A DNA stretch of 64,000 nucleotides from Viscum album (lineage: Eukaryota > Streptophyta > Magnoliopsida > Santalales > Viscaceae), in the NCBI GenBank assembly GCA_963277665.1, contig OY728128.1, positions 1,869,188,988-1,869,252,987 of the forward strand, read 5' to 3'. Position 1 is the first letter of the stretch; every line of letters starts with the position of its first letter. A program made the translations under genes and the position numbers. Shown here in pieces: positions 34,173 through 47,200 of the stretch. A model generated the notes under the pieces. The model saw only the letters and a list, made by a program, of their open reading frames with translations. It was not told the DNA's origin and did not search any database.

Positions 34173-37100
34173 TTTTTTTTAAAGAGAGTAGTGCCTTGGT
34201 CACATACCAAAGAACATTTTATTGAATATAAAAATAAACAAGGTTAAAAAAGTCGAAAGGTAGGAAGTTTTTTACAATCTTTTTCAAAAATCTGAAATAA
34301 ATTAGGAGGAAGGTCATTCAACCAAGTCAAATCCTGGTGAACACCTTTGATGGAAAGGGCATCAGCAACAGTGTTCACTTCACAAAAAGCATGAGTGGAA
34401 ATGTAATTAATCTCTAGGAACGAATACAAACACTTCATCTAAAGGGTGGTAAAAGGCTAAGATAGATGGATCACACCCTTCCAGATTTCCTGGACAATGG
34501 TGGTCGAATCATTTCTATCCAGATCTTCCTCCAGCCTTTTTGAAGGAAAAAATTGATGGCATGAATTACACCCATCATTTCAGCTTCTAGAGACGAAAGG
34601 ATACCACATCTGTCAATTAATCAACTGTGACACTGGCTAGAAGAATCTCTAAAAATCACACCGCATCCTACAGGACCTGGATTGCCCTTTGAGGCACCAT
34701 CAACATTCACTTTGATCCACCCTGGCATAAGAGTTTTCTAGAACACTTCAAAGGTGCGTTTGGGTTTTTGATAGAGGCCATCAACCCAAAGTTTGTGCAG
34801 AATCTCAAAATCACCAATAAAGTTGTTGCAGTGGGCCTTTTGAATCGAAGCAGCCTCTCAGACTGCAATGAGAATTCTATATTTTCCTACATTAAGATTT
34901 AATGAGCATTTATTATGGAGAATATCATTTCTGTCATACCAGATAACATATAGGAGTTCAGCAACGACGGAGGGGAAAACATTTTTGATTTGCTGAGATG
35001 CCTCATGATCAACACATTTATTTAAAAGAGAGAAGATCGAGTCAGGAATAAACCAACTGCAGTCAAAAATGTCAAAAATATAATTCCATAGAGCAGAGGC
35101 TGTAGAACATGACAGAAAAAGATGTTCAGTATCTTCCCTATGCCGGTTAAATAGGTGACATTTAGAGCAGAGTTGGAAACCAAATGTTTGAAGGTAAACC
35201 TTAGTGGGAAAAATTTTGTGAGAAATATGCCAAATGAGAGTGAGTATGGTAGGCTTGATCCAATCCTTATTAAAATAATTCAACCATTGAAAGTTTGATT
35301 TAGTTCTAAAGAGATTGTGCTTGTAGAAATATTTTGAGTCAAGGATGCCATTTGAGGCCGGATCCTAGATAAGAAAGTCGTTAGAGATAGTGTAGGGGTA
35401 GTTATTAATGATTTAAGAAATGTTATTAAGGATCTCATTCCTGTGAGAGTGAATAACATCTTTAATAGTTTAATTTTTATTCTCAGGAGTAGAGTTAAGA
35501 GGTAGCATAGAAATTAAAGGAGAACCAGTCCAATTATCAAGCCATAAATTCATGTTGATTTAAACTTTAACCATCCATCTAGAATTTTTCATAATGTGAT
35601 GGAAAGAAATCCTGATGGAGGGACAGATCGAGGAAGTAATATAATTTAAGTTCCCTTTCTTAAGCTTGGGGAGAAATCTGTTCTTGAGGAAGTCAATAGA
35701 ATTAGAGTTGCTATTAATTAATCTGCAAGTTAGTCTGGCCTGAAGAGCATCATTAAAGAGTTTTAAAATTTTAATACCAATACCCCCATATCTAAAGGTT
35801 TGCAACAGGTCATCCAAGGAATGGTGACAAGTTTCCTTTCGAGAATACTTCCCATCTAGATGTTGTTTTTAATGTAGGTATTAATTTTTATTTAAAAATA
35901 CTGACATGCCATTTATAGATCACAAGAGAATAGACCATTTTCGAGACAATGGTCGATTTGACAAGACAGATTCTTCCAGCCATGGAGAGGGATTTACCTT
36001 TCCAAGTAGAAATCTGATTAATAATTTGACCAAAAATACTGGAAAAGTAGTTAGATTTGGGTCTTCCCCAAAAAATGGGAACCCCCAAGTAAGTGAAGGG
36101 TAGGAGACCTTCTTTAATTACAATATAGTTAGTGATAAGTCCTTTTCTCTGTGGGGAGAAATTTTTTCCAAAGAAAATATGTGACTTGTTCCAAGAAATA
36201 GCCTAACCAGAAACTGCTTCATAATGAGCTAGAGCATTTTTAAGATCTTGAATATTCTTTTGATCACCCTAAAGAAACAAGATGATGTCATCAGAATATA
36301 GAAGATAGGTAAGGACATTGAGATTTCTAGTAGCCTGGATGGGCTTAAGTTAGTTTTTATTGACAATGTGTGTGAGAAATCTGCTGAGATAATCTTCAGC
36401 AATGACAAAGAGGATGGCCGAGAGAGGGTATCCTTGTATGAATTCTTTGGTGCATTTTAAATATCCCTTGGGGGAGCCATTAACTAAAATGGAAATAGAG
36501 GCATATTTAAACAAGGTTTTTATTCTCATAAAAAAGTATCATTAAATCTAAATCTTTTCAGAACTTTGAAAATAAAACATCAATCTATAGTATCAAATGA
36601 TTTTTTAATATCTAGTTTGATAGCAACATTACCTCCCCTAGTAGTTTTTTAGGCTATTAGTGCATTCAGAGGCAAGACAAATTCAGTCTTGAATAGACCT
36701 ACCTTTTATAAAGCCAAATTGATTCCAAGAAACAATTTTACTACATATTGAGGTATGTCTATTATCAAGAATCGTGGTAATGATTTTGTAGAGAGTGTTT
36801 ATCAGGGAAATAGGCCAAAATTATTGGATCTCAGAGGCATTTTCCACTTTGGGGATTAAAGTAAGTTATTGTACATTAATCCCATGAGGGATAAAACCAT
36901 TGGAAAAGAAGGACCTAACAAGTTTTCACACATATAAGTGAATGAAATCCCAATGATGATGAAAGAAACCATTATTAAAGCCATCGGGACCAGGAGCACT
37001 ATCAGGCTTTAGACAAAAAACAATGTCTCTAATTTCATGATCCAAAGGAGTGCTTAAGAGAAATGTGTTGTCAATATCATCAACCATCAACATGATGATA

Positions 37101-37299
37101 TCAGGAAAAAGGTCAATAGAAACATTCAGACCATTAAAAATGCTATGAAAGTAATAGAAAACATGGTTGGAACTAAACTCCTCTGAGTCAATAATCAAAT
37201 CTTCATGTAAATGTTTAGTAAGAGGCCGAGTGGCTTTTCTAACTCTTTGAAGTGTGTTATAGAATTTGGTGTTCCTGTCACCATCAGAGAGACATTTTG
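34173..37299 (-). mobile_element. 5'-truncated L1-type LINE inserted in the LTR of element E
   Basis: The insert interrupts the LTR between TTTAAATCTA (34163-34172) and TTTAAATATA (37300-37309), an imperfect target duplication. It begins on the plus strand with TTTTTTTT, that is, a short poly(A) tail on the minus strand. It carries the reverse transcriptase, zinc-finger and RNase H parts of a plant L1 ORF2. The endonuclease and ORF1 are missing, as is usual for LINE copies truncated during reverse transcription. Confidence 0.9.
34244..37299 (-). pseudogene. LINE ORF2 remnant: reverse transcriptase, zf-RVT, RNase H
   Basis: Read from 37299 leftwards: CLSDGDRNTKFYNTLQ, the region just before the reverse transcriptase; then SAPGPDGF (about 36981-37005); the catalytic YSDD (36287-36298); YLGVPIFWGRPKS and SWKGKSLSMAGR-like thumb sequence (about 35890-36090); GGIGIKILKLFNDA (about 35760-35790); a zf-RVT domain with CSKCHLF and EDTEHLFLSC (about 35100-35170); and an RNase H-like domain with VNVDGASKGNPGP and LSSLEAE (about 34600-34720), ending in VNTVADAL (about 34350). 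Multiple stops and frame changes make it inactive. The intact enzyme would nick DNA and reverse-transcribe LINE RNA at the target. Confidence 0.9.
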
Positions 37300-39116
37300 T
37301 TTAAATATAATTTTTTACAAGTTTATAAGTTCAATTTGACAAATTAAACTTATTCTTTTGAATCATGATATAAAAATTTACGTTGGATAAATTTTTGACA
37401 TTATTCTGATAACCTTCATATTTTGATGAATAGTAAAAATACGCTAAATTTTAATTAAAAACAACCTTTTTCATCAAGATAAATTATATGGTTAAATTAT
37501 AATATTGAATGGTTTTAAAGTATAAATATAATATATTTTTACCATTTAATATAATGTATGTCATTATAATTAATTTTACACTAAATTCATAGGTAAAAAC
37601 ATTTCAATCTTTTGCAATGTTTTAAATAAAAATATATTTTTGTCGACAACTGGATTAATTTTAAATTAATTACTACAACTTCTGTGTCTTGAATTTGAAA
37701 AAATGGATTTCATATTTGGAATTAGTAGGTCTAAATTAAGTTAATCGGCTACTTTCATTTTTTTTTCATTATGAATAGTAACTACGATAAATTTTATTTA
37801 CTATAGTTAAAGGTAAATCGAGTAATTAAGGGTAAAAATAATATTATAAAATTACCCTAAAAATTGTATTAATATAATTGGATGATTATATTTTGTCCTA
37901 AAATATACTTGGGTTGAATTTTTTTCTATTGGAACCAACTTGGATGAGATTAAGACCTTTAATTTATTTTATTTAAAGGAAAGTGAAATATGTCTCACTC
38001 AAACTTTATTAATTAAATTATTTTTAATATAAAGTTAAATAGAATATAAATTCAATTATAAATACTCATTTGAAAGATAAAATGTTTTTCTTTATCTTAG
38101 TAATTTATTTGTAATTTTTAAGAAATATATAATTACCTTAGTATCTTATATATTAGTGATGCAAAAATTATTTATTTAGGGAAAATAATATTGTTTTTAT
38201 TAAAATAATAATACCCATCAAAATACCCAAACACTTGACCAAAAATTATTGGTCGAGTATATATACACCATAAGAATTCAAGTGTCGACTTTTTGACCAT
38301 TTGGAGCCTTATAAAATAGATTATGACATTTATATTATTTTATTTTAAATGATGTCAAAGTTGTCCTCTTCATAATTTAATAAACATAACATTTTAAAAG
38401 TTGGGTGTTTTAGAAGATAAATTCGACTAATATGAAATATGTTAGATTTATATTTATTATAGTATTTTATTTTTAAATTTTTATGCAAAAAATAAGTATA
38501 TTAAATAATTATACAACAATGTGGTAGTAATTATTTTATTAAGAGAAATATCAAATGAATGGTTTTAAAAATATTAAAATAAATATTATATTAACTAATT
38601 AATGTGATCTAAGAATTTTCTATATGAATATGACATTTTAGGAATCTATTAAATATTTTTTTTCAAATATATCTTCTGTGGGGATTTTATTTAAATTCAA
38701 ATAAGTGAATAGTGTCAAAATTGACACTATTGATATTTTATAAAAATAACATATTATTAAATTGTTTAAAAAAATTACAAAAATATTTAAAAATTACAAA
38801 TTTAAATTTATATGGTAATTTTTGTTATAAATTATTCCATTATGTACAATTCACAACACATAAGTTAGTATTTATAACTATTTAAAATTTTGATATTATT
38901 ACCACAAATAAAATTAAATAGATTAATAAAAGAATGAATTAAAATGATAAGGTTTAAAATAAAATCAAAAAATGTCTAAATTTTATTGTTTGATGATATT
39001 AAAAACCTATATCATCTAATATTTTAAGTTGAGTCATTTTGGATGTTTTTAAGTGGGGTTGGTTTTTATTATAAATTAATATTTTTGAGGTTTCCAAAAG
39101 TGCCCCTCTCCTCTCT

Positions 39117-39130
39117 TATAAAAGGGCACC
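39117..39130 (+). promoter_or_regulatory. TATA box in the 5' LTR of element E
   Basis: CTTATAAAAGGGCAC follows CCTCTCCTCTC and precedes CTCCATCTCCTCTTCACAC. The same TATAAAAGGGCACTTC occurs in the 3' LTR near 46469. Its conservation in both LTRs and the pyrimidine-rich start-like sequence downstream support a polymerase II promoter. Confidence 0.65.
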
Positions 39131-39467
39131 TCCTCCATCTCCTCTTCACACAATTTTAAGCTTTCAAACTCGGCCAAACCCTGCCCATTTCCCTTATCAA
39201 CTTTCCTAGAAACATACTAGAGGTCCTGGACTTCTTAAAATACAACCTTAGTGCCCTAAGAGGAGGTTTAGAAGAGGCACGTCGAAGAAGAGGTAATATC
39301 TTTCACCGATTCTTTAAAACTTATTTCTTCTTCTACTTCCTCTATATGAGTTGTTTAATTATTAGGTAATAACTACAGTATCACTTGTATACTGATATTT
39401 TATTATGAATATGAAACAAACATATTCCATCTTCTATCCATCCTATGAAAAATGAAATCATCACGTG

Positions 39468-39874
39468 TGCGTACGTACGACCTACCGTCTCCACACCATG
39501 GTGTAATCTGTTTTTCATAACCAACCAAATTGGATGGGAATAATAATGGAAGAAATAACTATATATGATTATTTTAAAGTGATATTCATTCTGAAAAATT
39601 ATACACCTTACACTTCAATACAATTTCACAATCATGGGAATGATATTGTTGCTTGTGCGTACATACAGCTTATCGTCTCCATGACACAATGAGATTCATT
39701 CTCCATGTTAACCATTAAAGAATGATTATAAAGTATATATAATATATAATCATGTGATATATGACATAATAATGCTACTATATTTATGTGTATATATATA
39801 TGTCATTTACTTCTATTTAATTTAATAAGGAAACGAGAACAGTGTTCATGCGTACGTACGACCTACTGTCTCCA
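39468..39874. repeat. Three copies of a GCGTACGTACG motif, 188 and 193 bp apart, in E 5' LTR
   Basis: A 26-base motif with core GCGTACGTACGACCTACCGT then CTCCA occurs at 39468-39493, 39656-39681 (more diverged) and 39849-39874. The 3' LTR has it at 46820-46845, 47008-47033 and 47203-47228, with spacings of 188 and 195. The bases between copies are AT-rich and much less similar. The CGTACG palindrome suggests a protein-binding site. Confidence 0.8.
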
Positions 39875-41481
39875 TGAACGGTGTATTTCATTCCATTTAT
39901 CGATAAATTATATATATTAAATTCTAGAAGTAATTAATCCTGATCTAAGTAATCATGTGAAAAATTAAAAGTTAAAACACATATGATAAATGAAATGATT
40001 TTACTCAAAACGCTTCTTTAACATGGAATTGACAAATAAACAGGAAATATAAAGTCATAGGGAATCATATATGATATCATAAATATTATCATGGTTCTGT
40101 TACAAGTTAATAATATTTTTAAACCCACTATACAGGAGTTTCGGACACGTATAGAAGAAATTGGACCTAAGGTAAGGGATAATTATCCCAATCTCATTCT
40201 TATTCGAAATTGTTTATTCGTAAGTATTTATTGGGGATATATTTATCAACCATATCCATTTTTTATAAAAAATATTTTTTATAAAGTTTTTACTATCCTT
40301 ACCTATACGTTTAAAGTCATGTTTACCTCTTTTTGACTTTTACTATGTAGTATGGAATGAATCTTTTTTTTACTATACGAGGTACTTTTTGACTTTTTTG
40401 GCAAAAGTATAAGGAGAATGTTTTTTAACTTATACGGCGTGAAGAGATTTTTATGGTTTCATAACACCTTATTTCCATGAAGCTTATTCTAAAATATTTC
40501 ATGATTATTTTCAACAAAATTCATTTCTTTTAAAATTTCATGACATTTGGAGAAAAGAAAATGATTTTGAAGAAGAAAGGATATTTTCTTCAAGAATTAA
40601 TTTCATGTGTTTATTCAAAACTATTTTCCATCTAAGACTACATTCTTTAATATGGTTATTTTTCAAGTATAATGTTCTTATTATTTACATGGTTTTATTT
40701 TTTTTATGATGTAATGATATCCATTATTTTATATGGATTATTTTATGATGGGATGATATTTATGAAACCCATTTTATTCATTGGGTTTTGATGAATGATT
40801 TATGTTTATTTTGTGGAAAACGAAAGAAAGATTTAATTATGATATGGGTGGGTCATATATCTACCTCCATTTCATTGGGTAATGATTTATATCTCATGAG
40901 ATAGACATGGCTAGAACGACAAGTAAATTTGGTTCAGTAATAAATGGATGGAACGGCAGGTAAACCCGATTCAGTAATGGAATTTGTCCACTATGATGGT
41001 CTTGACAGCAATGCCTTGGCTTCTATGGAAATCATATCATGTGCTTAATGGTTTTCCACAATTACATGTTTTATTACCATTCTATTTTATCATGATTAAT
41101 GTTCCTTTATGATCCATGCCTTATTTATAGCCAAGTTTTATGTCATTGCTCAAGATTTTGATGTTTAAATTTTATGTTCATGTTTTTATGTTCAAAATTT
41201 TATGGATTGTTTTATGTTTTCCATGTTTACCCTTACTGAGCATTCGAGCTCACCCTTTCTATGTTTTCTTTTCCTATGGACATGAAGAAAGGATTTAGGT
41301 AAGAAAAAAGGGGAAGATCTTTATGGTAGATTTTGAAGATATTTCACCATGATTAGAAGATTTTGTATAGAGTTTCTAAAGACACTAAACTAATATGGTA
41401 TTTGGGCATCTATTTTTGCTATGTATTAAGTATTCCGCAAAATTAATGTAATTTCCATGTATTTCAAGCTTGGGTCTCTAT

Positions 41482-41494
41482 AGTTGGTATCAGA
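41482..41494 (+). promoter_or_regulatory. Primer binding site of element E
   Basis: AGTTGGTATCAGAGTG follows the end of the 5' LTR. TGGTATCAGAG matches eleven bases of the complement of initiator methionine tRNA. Confidence 0.85.
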
Positions 41495-41750
41495 GTGAAG
41501 GTTTAGTTAACCTTTGAAAACTAGGATGTGAAAACTTTAGTGAGATCCCTAGAGATATTTCTATGGTATTTCTAGGGATGTTCGTAAGGTTAAGTATAAA
41601 GTATAGGTTAAAATCCTAGAATTATGATAATGATCATGAATAAACTAGGATTAAACCTAAGATGTTAGATATTGAACGTACTCCCCCTTGATTATGTCGT
41701 TTTCCTAGTATAATTTTTCCTCTCACACTATTCTTTTTGGGTTTTAGATA

Positions 41751-42869
41751 ATGGCTGGAACCAGAAGGAACTGTGTTAATGATCAATGCACTGGGTAATC
41801 CAATGATTGTCCTCCTAAACAACAAAATGTTATGGTAAATGGAGTGAAAAATTTTATTTCCATACTTACACAAGCTATGAATCATTCTGGACTTCCACAT
41901 GAGCAGATAAGGGAAGAATATTCTATTGAGTCCTTCATGAGGCAACACCCACCTTGTTTCAGTGGGTCTTCTGATCAACTTATTGCTAAACAATGGATCG
42001 GTACCATTGAAAAGATATTTTCCATACTTCTCTATTCATAACATGAAAAAGTCATTTTGGTTGTTTACTATTTAGAAGGTGAAGCAGACCAGTAGTGAAC
42101 TCTAATTAAAAATACAAGGCCCCAAGATGAAATTGAATCCATGGAATGGGACAAGTTAAAGAACTTATTTTTCAATAAGTACTTCCCTCATATTCTTAGA
42201 AAAAATATGGATAAGGAGTTCCCTGAGCTTAAGAAAAAGTATGATGAATCTGTTGGTATATACGAGGTGAATTTTACAAGGCTTGCAAGGTATGCATCTA
42301 GCTTTATCATCCAACCTGAAAGTAAAGTTGATTGATTCTTCATTGGCTTAAAACCAGGTCTTCGAAAGGCATTAGCTATAAAAGACTTCAGTATCTATGA
42401 AGAGATTGTGCATTGTGCTATCAAGGTATAACTGGAAGTTGGTGTTACATATCCATCTCAGGGTTTTAATAAGAAATGAAATATGGAGTTCATGGAAAAA
42501 TCTCAAAGCAATGGTGAAAAGAAGATGAATGTTTCATTATGCTCAAAGTCTGGAAAGAAGCATAGCGGAGATTGTCTTAAAGGGACTAGAAAATGTTTTA
42601 AGTGTGAAAAATAAGGTCATAAAGTAGCTGAGTGTCTAAGTAATGGGAAAAAGGTAGCTAATGATGTGAATAGAGATAAGACTACAGAGAACGTACCCCC
42701 AACACTTCAATGCTACAAGTGCAGGGAAATGGGGCATTATGCTAACCAATGCCCTAATCCAAGGGTTAATGATGATCGATATCAACAAATTTTTAAGGAA
42801 AAGGACAAAGAGAAGTCACATGTGATATCTATTGGTGATGTTGAATATGACAACAAAGTGGTGGAATGA
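41751..42869 (+). pseudogene. Decayed Gag of element E with two zinc knuckles
   Basis: One reading frame of 373 codons, including the final TGA, starts at ATG 41751, 271 bases after the LTR. It carries the gag pattern FMRQHPPCFSGSS, AKQWIGTIEKIF, then YYLEGEADQ followed by two stops where WW is expected, and NLFFNKYFP. FIGLKPGLRKALA follows. Two CCHC knuckles are at about 42596-42637 (CFKCEK-GHKVAEC) and 42709-42750 (CYKCREMGHYANQC). About eight in-frame stops are present but no frameshift, so decay was by substitution. The protein would form the particle and bind element RNA. Nothing resembling protease or polymerase follows. Confidence 0.9.
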
Positions 42870-44229
42870 TTAAGTGTTTATGTAATGGGATTCCAAAATA
42901 GTGTTGTAGTATCGTGGAATTTTGGAATATCTATGTATTGGTTTATTGTGGTTTTCAATAATTATATGGTACCAGTAACCATGAAAAGTGATTGAAATAT
43001 TTTTAGAAATCATATGATATGCGCATAATGAAGGGATAAGGAAAAAATAATATGATTGATAGTATTAATGAGCTTATGACTGATAAAAGGACAAAGTGAT
43101 ATCATGGTTTGATTATATAGATTTTTTTGGGATTTTGGTACATGGAAAGAGTTAAATTTTGACAAAATTCATGTTTTCATTAAGATTATATGGTAATTAA
43201 TGTTTTAAGAATACATGATTAAGGTATTCAATTGTTTCGAATGTGACCAACAAGATATATCTTATTATATATGGGGGATAAATGATGGTATTCACATGCT
43301 TGTTATATGACCTTTTGAGAAATCGTTTTCTTTATACTATGAGTTTGGACACAATTATTTTGGATAAGCCTAAAGGTTAGAATGGATTAATTTGGACATA
43401 ATATATTATTGTTTAAGGCTAAAACTTTTTTCTAGAATGTTATAATATTATAGTTTTAGAAAAAGGACAACCCACAGGATGGGTGACAACCTGTTGCATC
43501 AGACAAGGCTGTGGGAATCAAATCCACAACCGAAGTGCGATAGGCCTTTATCGCCTACCACTAGCCTACAAGAAGTCCCTGTTTAGTAGAAATTAGTTTT
43601 ATTTAATTAAGTGGTATGATAGATGAAGTATAAGTCCATTTTTGGAACCATATACGATTAATATCACCATATATTGACTTGTGTATATTTGATAACTTTT
43701 TCTAACCATTTGTTTGAGATAGATGGAATGAACCATCATTCTATCACATGATTTTCTAGCACTTCATGAATGAAAAATTCAACTTCATTTCTTTAAGATA
43801 TTATGTGGAAATTGTTCTAGGAAATGACCAATGATGAGATTGTACCAAAATCAAGTAAGTATTTCTTCTAATTCAATTTTTTCAACTTTAGGGAAATGAT
43901 ATTGAAAACAAAAAATGTTGTCCTAGTAACCTCATATCTGATGAATCATATGGTACCTTATATCGTCACAAATTTATGGCTTTGTTATTGTTGATTTTTT
44001 CATAGCCATATTCTCTACCACTCTCCATCAGAACTTAATGGTTATATTTCTCTTCTATATCCATATTTTCACCTGTGTTCTTATATGTGGAAACCCAGTG
44101 ATGAGTTAATTTGGGTAACCATTATGTTTCATAATTTAGTCTTTAAAATTAAGTTTTAGTATTCCTTTTTACGATGTGTCTTTCTATGAAAGAATCTTTC
44201 AAGTAGTAAACCATTTATAACCCCGATGA
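42870..44229. other. Internal region of E downstream of gag
   Basis: Apart from the SINE, this AT-rich stretch has stops in all frames. I see no protease, reverse transcriptase, RNase H or integrase motif. It occupies the place of pol in complete elements. Confidence 0.65.
43460..43580 (-). mobile_element. Probable tRNA-derived SINE
   Basis: On the minus strand, GTAGGCTAGTGGTAGGC (43553-43569) resembles polymerase III box A and GGATTTGATTCCC (about 43512-43525) resembles box B, about 30 bases apart as in a tRNA. The body ends in TCCTTTTT, like Au-type plant SINEs that end in a short T run. Flanking GTTTTAGAAAA and GTTTAGTAGAAA could be a degraded target duplication. It is far less AT-rich than its surroundings. 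The boundaries are approximate. Confidence 0.6.
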
Positions 44230-44274
44230 ATTTCGAGGGCAAAATTCATTTTAAGGGGGGGGGGGGGGGTAGAA
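44230..44274 (+). promoter_or_regulatory. Polypurine tract of element E with fifteen Gs
   Basis: AATTTCGAGGGCAAAATTC, then TTTTAAG and a run of fifteen Gs (44255-44269), then TAGAA, directly precede the 3' LTR. The first part resembles the 3' end of pol in pol-bearing plant Ty3/gypsy elements. The G run is longer than a usual polypurine tract. Confidence 0.8.
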
Positions 44275-47200
44275 TGTAACACCTAAAGATTTTATGAGAT
44301 ATATTATTTTTTAATTTTTTTAATATCTTCTGTTGTACGCTACACCAAGATTATCTTGCAGTTTACGTAACAATATAATTGTCTTGTGTTACACACAAGA
44401 GCGACCTTCCTCGATAGCTTGCGTGGTACGCAATACCGAGTTATACTAAACAATGATATATTATAATATTATTATGAACTAGATGTTATGAATAGTATTA
44501 ACCATATTTTTAATTTTATATAATTATAATTCATCTTTCATATTTTCTATAACATGTTATGAGAACAGAATTAATTTATCAGATAAAAGAAATATTTTTC
44601 AAAAAAAGTAGTTTTGTCACTTTTTAATGGCGCACCAATTTTAAATCTAAATTTTGACAAGTTTATAAGTTCAATTTTACAAAGTAAACTTTTTCTTTTG
44701 AATCAGGATATAAAAATTTACATTGGATAAATTTTTGACATTATTCTAATAAACTTTATATTTTGATGAATAATAAAAATACGCTAAATTTTAATTGAAA
44801 ACAACTTTTTTCATCGAGATAATTTATATGGTTAAATTATAATAATGAATTATTTTAAAGTAAAAATATAATAGATTTTTACTATTTAATATAATATATG
44901 TCATTAACATTAATTTTACATTGAATTCATAGGTAAAAACATTTCAATCTTTTGCAATGTTTTAAATAAAAACCCATTTTTTTCGACAACGAGATTAATT
45001 TTAAATTAATTACTGAAACTTCTGTGTCTTGAATTTGGAAAAATAGATTCCTTATTTAGAATCATTAGGTCCAAATTTTTTTAATATGCTACTTTTATTT
45101 TTTGGCCATTATGAATAGTAACTACGGTAAATTTTATTTACCATTGTTAAAGGTAAATCGAGTAATTAAGGGTAAAAATAATATTATAAAATTACCCTAA
45201 CACTTGTATTAATATAATTGTATGACTATATTTTATCCTAAAATATAATTGGGTTAAAATGTTATATATTGGAACCCACTTGGATGATATTAAGACCATT
45301 AAATTATTTTATTTAAAGGAAAGTGAAATATGTCTCACTGAAACTTTAATAATTAAATTATTTTTAATATATGGTTAAATGAAATATAAATTCGATTATA
45401 AATACTAATTTGAAAGATAATATTGTTTTCTTTATCCTGGTAATTTACTTTTAATTTTTAAGAAATATATAACTATCTTAATAGCTTATACATTAATGAT
45501 GCAGAAATTATTTATTTAGTGAAAAATCAATAATATAGTTTTTATTAAAATAATAATACCCATCAAAAGATCCAAAAACTTGACCAAAACTTATTTTTAG
45601 TCTATATCTACACCATAATCATCCAATTTTATACTTTTGGGCCATTTGGATCCTTATAAAATAGATTATAATATTTATATTATTTTATTTGAAATGATGT
45701 CAAAGTTGTCACCTTCATAATTTAATAAACATAACATTTTAAAAGTTGGGTGTTTTAGAAAATAAATTAGACTAAAATTATTATTATGAAATATGTTATA
45801 TTTATCTTTATTATAGTATTTTATTTTTAATTTTTATGCAACAAATAAGTATATTAAATAATTATACAACAATGTTGTAGTAATTATTTTATTAAGAGAA
45901 ATATCAAATAAATGGTTTTAAAAATATTAAAATAAATATTATATGAGCTAATTAATGTGATACAAGAATTTTATATATGAATATGACATTTTAGAAATAT
46001 ATTAAATATTTTTTTTGAATATTTATTTTGTGTGGATTTTATTTAAATTCAAATAAGTGAATAGTGTCAAAATTGACACTATTGATATTTTATAAAAATA
46101 CTATATTATTAAATTGTTTAAAAAATCACAAAAATATTTAAAAATTACAAATTAAAATTTATATGGTCTAAAATGTCACAAAGTATCCAATTATATACAA
46201 TTCACAACACATAAGTAAGTAATTATAACCATTTAAAATTTTGAATATTATTACCACAAATAAAATTAAATAGATTAAAAAAAATATGAATCAAAATGAT
46301 AAGGTTTAAAATAAAATCAAACATTTATAAATTTTATTATTCAATGAGATTAAAAACCTATCTCATCTCATCTTTGAATTTGAGTCATTTTGGAAGTTTT
46401 TAAATGGGGTTGGTTTTTATTATAAATTAATATTTTTGAGGTTTCCAAAAGTGCCCCTCTCCTCTCTTATAAAAGGGCACTTCATCCCTCTCATCTTCAC
46501 ACCATTTTGAGATTTCAAACTCGACCAAACCCTGCCCATTTCCCTTATCAACTTTCCTAGAAACATACTAGAGGTTATTTACTTCTTCAAATACCAACCT
46601 TACTGCCCTAAGAGGAGGTTTAAAAGAGGCACGTCGAAGAAGAGGTAATATCCTTTACCGATTCTTTCAAACTTATTTCTTCTTCTACTTCCTCTATATG
46701 TGTTGTTTAATTATTAGGTAATAACTCCAGTATCACTTGTATAATAATATGTTATTATGAATATGAAGTAACCATATTCCATCTTCTATCCATCATATGA
46801 AAAATTAAATCACCACGCGTGCGTACGTACGACCTACCGTCTCCACACCGTGGTGTAATCTGTTTTTCATAACCAAAATACTTGGATGGATATACTAATG
46901 GAATAAATAACTATATATTATTATTGTAAATTTATATTTATTATGAAAAATTATACACCATACACTTCAATACAATTCCACAATCAAGGGAATGATATTG
47001 TCGCTCATGCGTACGTACGACTTACCGTGTCCACGACGCGATGAGATTCGTTCTCCATGTTAACCATTCAAGAATGGTTATAAAGTATATATAATAAATA
47101 ATCATGTGATATATTACATAATAATTCTACTGTATTTATGTATATATATATATATGTCATTTACTTCCATTTAATTTAATAAGGAAACAAAAACAGTGTT

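Larger units (their letters stand above)
33799..41480 (+). repeat. 5' LTR of element E, interrupted by a LINE
   Basis: The LTR is 33799-34172 plus 37300-41480, together about 4.56 kb, collinear with 44275-48832. A TATAAAAGGGCAC sequence at about 39117 (and 46470 in the other LTR) is a good TATA box, with a downstream leader rich in CCTCTTC. The three-fold GCGTACGTACG motif (39468, 39656, 39849) lies a few hundred bases past it. As the 5' LTR it would drive the gag transcript. Confidence 0.88.

Noticed and set aside
43500..43580. Functional tRNA gene
   Set aside because: Only the box-like sequences are present; no cloverleaf with acceptor stem and anticodon arm can be drawn, which fits a SINE better.
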